This document shows, one piece after another, positions 61,601 to 64,000 of a stretch of 64,000 bases of DNA (within the stretch, counting starts at the first letter, position 1; each line of letters begins with the position of its first letter). The stretch is taken from assembly GCA_015075185.1 (NCBI GenBank), contig JABTUW010000004.1:620001-684000 (forward strand), written 5' to 3'. The notes below the pieces were generated by a model. The model saw only the letters and a list, made by a program, of their open reading frames with translations, was not told the origin of the DNA and ran no database searches. This DNA is from Anaerolineales bacterium. Its GTDB lineage: Bacteria; Chloroflexota; Anaerolineae; 4572-78; J111. A program made the position numbers and the translations under genes.

Positions 61601-62029
61601 GTCAATCTTTTGGGGCTGGTCTGCCGCCGTTTGCAGGGTGAAGGCTGCGGCAGTTGCCGCCTGGTTCATGGCCCGGTCAAAGACCAGCTCAACTGAGCCA
61701 TCCGGCTTCAACTCTTCGCCCCGGCGGGGGAAGCGCTGGACGATAATGGGCGAAACCGTATCGGAGGCGACTGGCGTATAGGCGACCTGCGGCAGCGGTG
61801 GCGGGCTGGTCGGCGTCAGCGTCGGCGTGGGCGAAGCGAAGGGGACGGGAGTTGGGGTACTGGCTTGGGCGGAGGTGTTGTCGCTGAGGGAGCAAGCAGT
61901 AAAAAGCAGAAGATAGAAGATAGAAGATAGAAGATAGAAGATAGAAGCAGGTAGGCGACGAATTGGTCTTTGAGGAGTGATAATTGACAATTGCCTGTTG
62001 ACTGTTGACCGTTGACTATTTCTCGACAT
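55628..62029 (-). CDS. Alpha-2-macroglobulin family lipoprotein with thioester
   Basis: 2,133 residues from the ATG at 62029 (GGAG 7 nt upstream). A long N-tail leads to the lipobox LLFTAC (Cys ~46), then a Ser/Thr/Pro linker, several Big_5/SbsA-like Ig modules (SPIIVQRFPRRGEELKPDG and similar, ~85-500), MG domains with TDRPIYRPGQTVEFKG (~780), the A2M domain with LTTWVMRGVG, and the thioester motif YECTEQ (Cys ~1624) in an alpha-helical TED domain with GGWGWW. Bacterial A2Ms trap attacking proteases; the reactive Cys and Gln are both present. No penicillin-binding-protein partner is adjacent. Part of the signal peptide is encoded by 7-bp repeats. Confidence 0.93.
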   Translation of the reverse strand: MSRNSQRSTVNRQLSIITPQRPIRRLPASIFYLLSSIFYLLLFTACSLSDNTSAQASTPTPVPFASPTPTLTPTSPPPLPQVAYTPVASDTVSPIIVQRFPRRGEELKPDGSVELVFDRAMNQAATAAAFTLQTAADQPQKIDGQISWPDERTLRFTPAQPLERAALYDAILTQAAAAEDGAPLVEPFTFRFSTPGYLEVTQVIPAASTADVETNSTITVMFNRPVVPLTSLEEAENFPQPLEFEPAVAGKGEWLNTSIYVFKPEKPLSGGTTFKARVKSGLADVAGQTVLAADFEWSFTTQPPEVVFVAPSDGQTLTPIETAVRVTFNQPVDPQSAQANFDLGARGLFGSSSVSGQFQVIGETLTFTPTERLEFDTTYQVTIEAGVTSVAGGQGMVSPYTFSFTTVPLPKIVGTEPADGDKAAYPHTDFRIIFNTPISPATVMQHVSMTPPLPITPTEVYTYYSSWDNTFGISFGAKPSTDYEVRITPGIEDPYGNQVRENVAVRFRTAPLPPNYQLRVPDLIGTYDADLPAKMIVGYVNVTTLNLRLYRLDPQLILRPYWEWNDFTPGSGSLIRQWQERLEAATDTQGFKPIDLVEGGGALEPGLYFLEADSPQIPPDRYNYEQEHILVVSETNLTLKAGQYDTLVWATHLASGQPEAGLEVAFYDDDRNALGTATTDASGIARLDLGKRTNRSGILAVVLPNGNGQGFTAVSENWAQGISPYDFGLNNFAYGLPSYTAHIYTDRPIYRPGQTVEFKGILRTEDDVKFGRPDLRQVHVLVRNPNYETILDEMVDLSPAGTFNGEVKLEEGAALGSYIIAIDFDNQTQYFEQSFQVAAYRPPEFEVTVEPGKSEALRGESLEATINTTYFFGGPLAGANLTWNVLAQSYRFDPAQLGSYSFDDADDPYVCYDCWWWYTPPTPQPVLSGSGVTDAAGQLLVELDGQELDSLLSSGSQRIIIEATATGPDNQFISGRTSITLHKGDYYIGLSPQEHVADAGEETAINLVAVDWAANRLLDKELNVQIIRYEWVNTFMAEGNGGFWKSETKKELVEEFNVTTDSQGEAVARFTPPQGGSYQIVAQDAATLTTPDESPNEDQSNLPTFPSSNIRSSIFVWVAGKDNISWRRENNDRITLISDKAEYTPGETAEILIPSPFAGEHEALVTVERGRIIQHEVIKMTSTSQVYRLPITENYAPNIYVSVVLVQGREGPQEGDAPRLADYKVGILPIDVKPMAQVLKVSLTPSVEQAQPGEEISYNLEVTNASNQPVAAAEFSLDLVDKAVLSLLPRESEAVVKAFYSRRGLGISTASGLAISVNQLLLELAEDLGLDQQEFAEQKAAGGAPESEAMLAPQATMVPAPAAAPPMEGMAREEAAADSAVAQNVAVPAGVEVREEFSDTAYWNPLVVTDPNGQAEVKITLPDNLTTWVMRGVGVTNETQVGEATGELIVTKPLLIRPVAPRFFVVDDRAQLAANLTNNTDADMAAEVTLAAQGLQISQETPPVQSVTIPARSETKVTWDVTVPDVITTEVIFAAVSADGQYNDAAKPRLTTGPDGSLLVHRYTAPDIVGTAGQLVAGGSQTEVVALPPNFDERKGELTIQLDPSLAAGMRDGLGYLEHYPYECTEQTVSRFLPNVLTFNALQSLGIENKELADKLPGLVEQGLGKLYVQQKPDGGWGWWADDESNVHITAYVVFALTKAQQAGVNVSATVLANGQNFLLNHLQTTRQLNNTFDANRHAFVLYALAEGGQAPRDALEALFDAREKLAHYGRAYLALALNLSDAQGYQGGINTLLSDINSAAILSATGAHWEENQYDWWAMNTDTRSTAIILDTLARLDPDNALIPNVVRWLMIARKDGIWETTQETAWTLIALTDWMVETGELEANYEYSVYLNESDKIEGVATKENVQESIKLAVPIADLLADAGNRLTIARTDGNGRLYYSAHLKVYLPVEEIEPAERGIIVSRRYTLESCEAARARGSAETFCPEVREARLGDVIRVDLTIIAPNDLYYVVVEDPLPAGAEAIDTGLATTSLLAMDPTLSRASRAFYGEGDVYYDYPYYWWWWRWYSRSELRDDKVVLFADTLPKGTYEYSYTMRATLPGDYHVIPTVASEFYFPEVFGRSDGRLLSIGR
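61908..62017. repeat. Heptamer repeats inside the lipoprotein signal-peptide coding region
   Basis: Five exact 7-bp units AGAAGAT plus a partial sixth lie at 61908-61947 and encode the hydrophobic core of the signal peptide on the minus strand. A second set of five imperfect GTTGACT-type units lies at 61983-62017 and encodes the N-tail. Because 7 is not a multiple of 3, any change in unit number shifts the reading frame. Confidence 0.8.
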
Positions 62030-62210
62030 GACGGATCTCCTTGTGTGGGCTGTTTTCATGATACACAGACGTTGGAACTGGGCAAGGAGTTCCCTTTGAT
62101 TTGATTTCACCTCCATTTTTCCGTATCATGATGACCGCCGACTGTGGACTGCGTAAGACAACAGATTTCGGCGGCCGTCGGCAATCTCAGGTTTGAGGAT
62201 TGAAGCGCCT

Positions 62211-63755
62211 ATGAGCCAAACTTTAACCCTCCCCGACCTCACCACCATCCCCGACAATATCGAAGATCAACTCCGCCGCTTGCTGCAAGCGCCGCGCAAG
62301 CCGGGTCTGGCGGAGTGGCTGTTTGAACTCATCAAAGCCAGCGGCCATTTAAGCACCCCCGACAACCTGCGCTGGCGGGTTATCAGCATGGTCTGGCTGG
62401 CGGCCGAGTTTGATCTGGAGAAAGCCTGGCCCTATTTGATGTGGCTCAACAGCGGCCGGCCGGTCATCTCAGACCATTTGGCCGAGCTTTTGGGCGACGC
62501 CGCCAACGACCTGGACTGCCACGTCGAACTGGCCAATTGGATTGCCCAGGCCAAAGACGAGCGCCTGGTGACTTTTTTCAGTGGTTTTCAGCATATCCCG
62601 GCGCGGTACACAATGCCTCAGTTGGTCCGGCGGCTGCTGGCCCGCCCGACTGCGCCTGAAGTCGGCGTGTGGCTGGCGACCTACGGCCGCGCTACCGCCG
62701 GTAATACCAGCCTCACCCTGCGCCCCTGGCGGCTGCTGACCGCCGCCTGGTATGCGACCTGTTTCGATCCCATTGCCGGACTGGCTCCACTGCGGGAACT
62801 CAGCCAGGGCGAGCTGGTGCTCTCAGCCGCCGATAACAAAATGCTCACCGACTTGGCGGCCGAATTGAACTGTGTCACCCCCGTAATACAATGGCTGGCC
62901 GCCTGCCCCGATCCAGCCATCAAAACCATGCTCAAGGATTTTGGGCACCCTGACCTGGCGGCTTTCGCCGCTGCGATTTTCCAACGACCCCCTCATTATG
63001 AACACCTGTCGGACTCAGTCCGGCATGCCAAAGCAGACGTTCAGGCATTTAAGGGCACGCTTAAAATGCTGGAACAAGCCGGGGTCTCTCTCAAAACGGC
63101 AAAAATCCTGGACCTGGCCTGCGGCCCCCTGGCAACCCAAACCCTGCTTTTCAATTCTGCCGGCTATAAAGTCACCGGCGCTGATCTGCACGTTCCTCCC
63201 GCTTATCTGCCGGCTGCCAGCCTCGCTCAACGGCTTTTTCAGCGGGGAAAATATATCAAAGCCTGGGAGGCAGCGACGGCCCCCTACTATCAAGCTCTGG
63301 CCCAATACAGCGGGCTGAAACTGAGATGGAACGGCCTCAAAATTGAACTAGCGGACCTGACTCGTCTGCCATTTCCAGAGAGTAGTTTTGATGGGATTGT
63401 TTGTCTCAACCACCTCCAACACGCCCCTGATGTTGAGAGCCTGCTGGCCGAAGCAGCACGTGTACTCAAACCCGGCGGCGTGCTCGTGGCCGACATCATC
63501 CCCTACCCGGCCTTGAACGGCGCCTTTTCACCTGACGGGACTCAGCCCTATGCTGCGGTTACTCTCAACCAGTGGCGTGAAAGCCAGTATCGAGATGCTT
63601 TTGAAAAACGTTTCCGGGTCGAGGTGTGGGAGCCGGAGCAAGCTCCGCAGGCGCTGGCTAACCTGACCCCCGGTATGCAGGCCGAGCTAACCGGCTACAT
63701 GGAAACGGAGTTGGCTCCCCGCCGGATCATGGTAACGGCCAGAAAAACGGGTTAA
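62211..63755 (+). CDS. Class I SAM methyltransferase with long N-terminal helical region
   Basis: 514 residues. Residues ~300-510 are a Rossmann methyltransferase: ILDLACGPLATQTLLF (motif I), GYKVTGADLHVP (acidic strand end), FDGIVCLNHLQHA and AARVLKPGGVLVADIIPYP. The first ~290 residues are mostly helical with Leu/Ala/Trp-rich repeats and match nothing I know; they may be a HEAT-like interaction or substrate domain. The ATG at 62211 is preferred over a TTG at 62193, although the ribosome site is weak for both. Substrate unknown. Confidence 0.75.
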   Translation: MSQTLTLPDLTTIPDNIEDQLRRLLQAPRKPGLAEWLFELIKASGHLSTPDNLRWRVISMVWLAAEFDLEKAWPYLMWLNSGRPVISDHLAELLGDAANDLDCHVELANWIAQAKDERLVTFFSGFQHIPARYTMPQLVRRLLARPTAPEVGVWLATYGRATAGNTSLTLRPWRLLTAAWYATCFDPIAGLAPLRELSQGELVLSAADNKMLTDLAAELNCVTPVIQWLAACPDPAIKTMLKDFGHPDLAAFAAAIFQRPPHYEHLSDSVRHAKADVQAFKGTLKMLEQAGVSLKTAKILDLACGPLATQTLLFNSAGYKVTGADLHVPPAYLPAASLAQRLFQRGKYIKAWEAATAPYYQALAQYSGLKLRWNGLKIELADLTRLPFPESSFDGIVCLNHLQHAPDVESLLAEAARVLKPGGVLVADIIPYPALNGAFSPDGTQPYAAVTLNQWRESQYRDAFEKRFRVEVWEPEQAPQALANLTPGMQAELTGYMETELAPRRIMVTARKTG

Positions 63756-63771
63756 ACAAGACAAAGACAAG

Positions 63772-63839
63772 GTAGCCGAGTAGCAAAGTCGCAAGGTCGC
63801 ATAAAACCATCTGGTTACTGGCTACTGACTACTGACTAC
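63772..63839. repeat. Composite short tandem repeats (octamer, then heptamer), second copy
   Basis: Four imperfect 8-bp units of GTAGCAAA/GTCGCAAG type (63772-63803) are followed by four 7-bp units TGGTTAC, TGGCTAC, TGACTAC, TGACTAC (63812-63839), ending 19 nt before the next start codon. The layout copies that at 40901-40987. Confidence 0.72.
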
Positions 63840-63858
63840 TACTTCCGAGGAACAACGG

Positions 63859-64000
63859 ATGAATTATGGCTTCGTCATTGACAACCGCACCTGTATCGGC
63901 TGTCATGCTTGCAGCACTGCCTGCAAAGCCGAAAACCGGGTGCCGCTCGGCGTCTACCGGACCTGGGTTAAATATGTCGAAAAGGGTGCCTTCCCCCATA
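63859..64000 (+). CDS. 4Fe-4S electron-transfer subunit of a molybdopterin-type oxidoreductase (partial)
   Basis: The first 47 codons are in the window. The translation begins MNYGFVIDNRTCIGCHACSTACKAEN, where CxxCxxCxxxC binds a first 4Fe-4S cluster, followed by VPLGVYRTWVKYVEKG. This is the usual N-terminus of the iron-sulfur subunit of DMSO/polysulfide/nitrite reductase-like or alternative complex III-like enzymes (NrfC/PsrB/DmsB group). GAGG lies 8 nt before the ATG. The rest of the gene and its partners lie beyond the right edge. Confidence 0.87.
   Translation, partial: MNYGFVIDNRTCIGCHACSTACKAENRVPLGVYRTWVKYVEKGAFPH

Overview
The window reads as a 64 kb piece of a free-living bacterium, most likely a member of the Chloroflexota (Anaerolineae/Caldilineae-like). 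The reasons are indirect: moderate GC content, an O-antigen-ligase/TPR fusion, a very large alpha-2-macroglobulin lipoprotein with Ig-like modules, a multi-PAS diguanylate cyclase, frequent TTG starts and dispersed heptanucleotide tandem repeats. No ribosomal or other strong taxonomic marker is present, so this placement is an inference.

Region 1 (1-33,032, all on the minus strand except one IS) is a surface-polysaccharide locus. Read in the direction of transcription it begins with a winged-helix regulator under a perfect inverted-repeat operator. A small unknown protein, a Maf/DUF115-type glycosyltransferase and a B12/radical SAM enzyme follow. Next comes a complete legionaminic-acid (nonulosonic acid) pathway: CMP-sugar synthetase (LegF/NeuA), synthase (LegI/NeuB), hydrolysing 2-epimerase (LegG/NeuC), NeuD/LegH-like acetyltransferase, the GDP-GlcNAc-forming CBS/nucleotidyltransferase PtmE, dehydratase LegB and aminotransferase LegC. 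Set inside this pathway is an amidotransferase module (WbpG/PseA-like enzyme plus HisH- and HisF-like ammonia suppliers) that would convert an N-acetyl group to N-acetimidoyl. After the Wzx flippase and a candidate nonulosonate transferase there is a second, paralogous amidotransferase module. It sits next to WbpD/E/B/A-like enzymes that make a 2,3-diacetamido uronic acid. Glycosyltransferases, two methyltransferases, a CDP-tyvelose-epimerase-like protein and a Wzy/ligase-TPR fusion complete the locus. An IS5-family element (22,358-23,217) landed in a CTAG whose TAG is the stop codon of one amidotransferase.

Region 2 (33,033-36,271, minus) has a structured intergenic stretch, a GalE/WbpP-like epimerase, a ResB-like cytochrome c biogenesis protein, a small zincin and a tRNA-Thr(CGT) with a near-consensus promoter. 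Region 3 (36,272-46,928) holds pyrG behind an apparent transcription attenuator, a repeat-rich gap, a VOC protein, a GIY-YIG protein with a 30-bp palindrome at its start, two class III aminotransferases (the second ornithine aminotransferase-like), a five-PAS/GAF/GGDEF protein and a secreted glycosidase-like lipoprotein.

Region 4 (46,929-55,412) has uvrA, a three-gene operon (amidohydrolase, SIS sugar isomerase, PfkB kinase) that looks like sugar catabolism, a membrane-anchored HExxH protein and a small protein behind a promoter carrying two identical 12-bp palindromes. Region 5 (55,513-64,000) has the 2,133-residue thioester alpha-2-macroglobulin lipoprotein, whose signal peptide is partly built from heptanucleotide repeats, a methyltransferase with a long unknown N-terminal region and the start of a 4Fe-4S electron-transfer protein.
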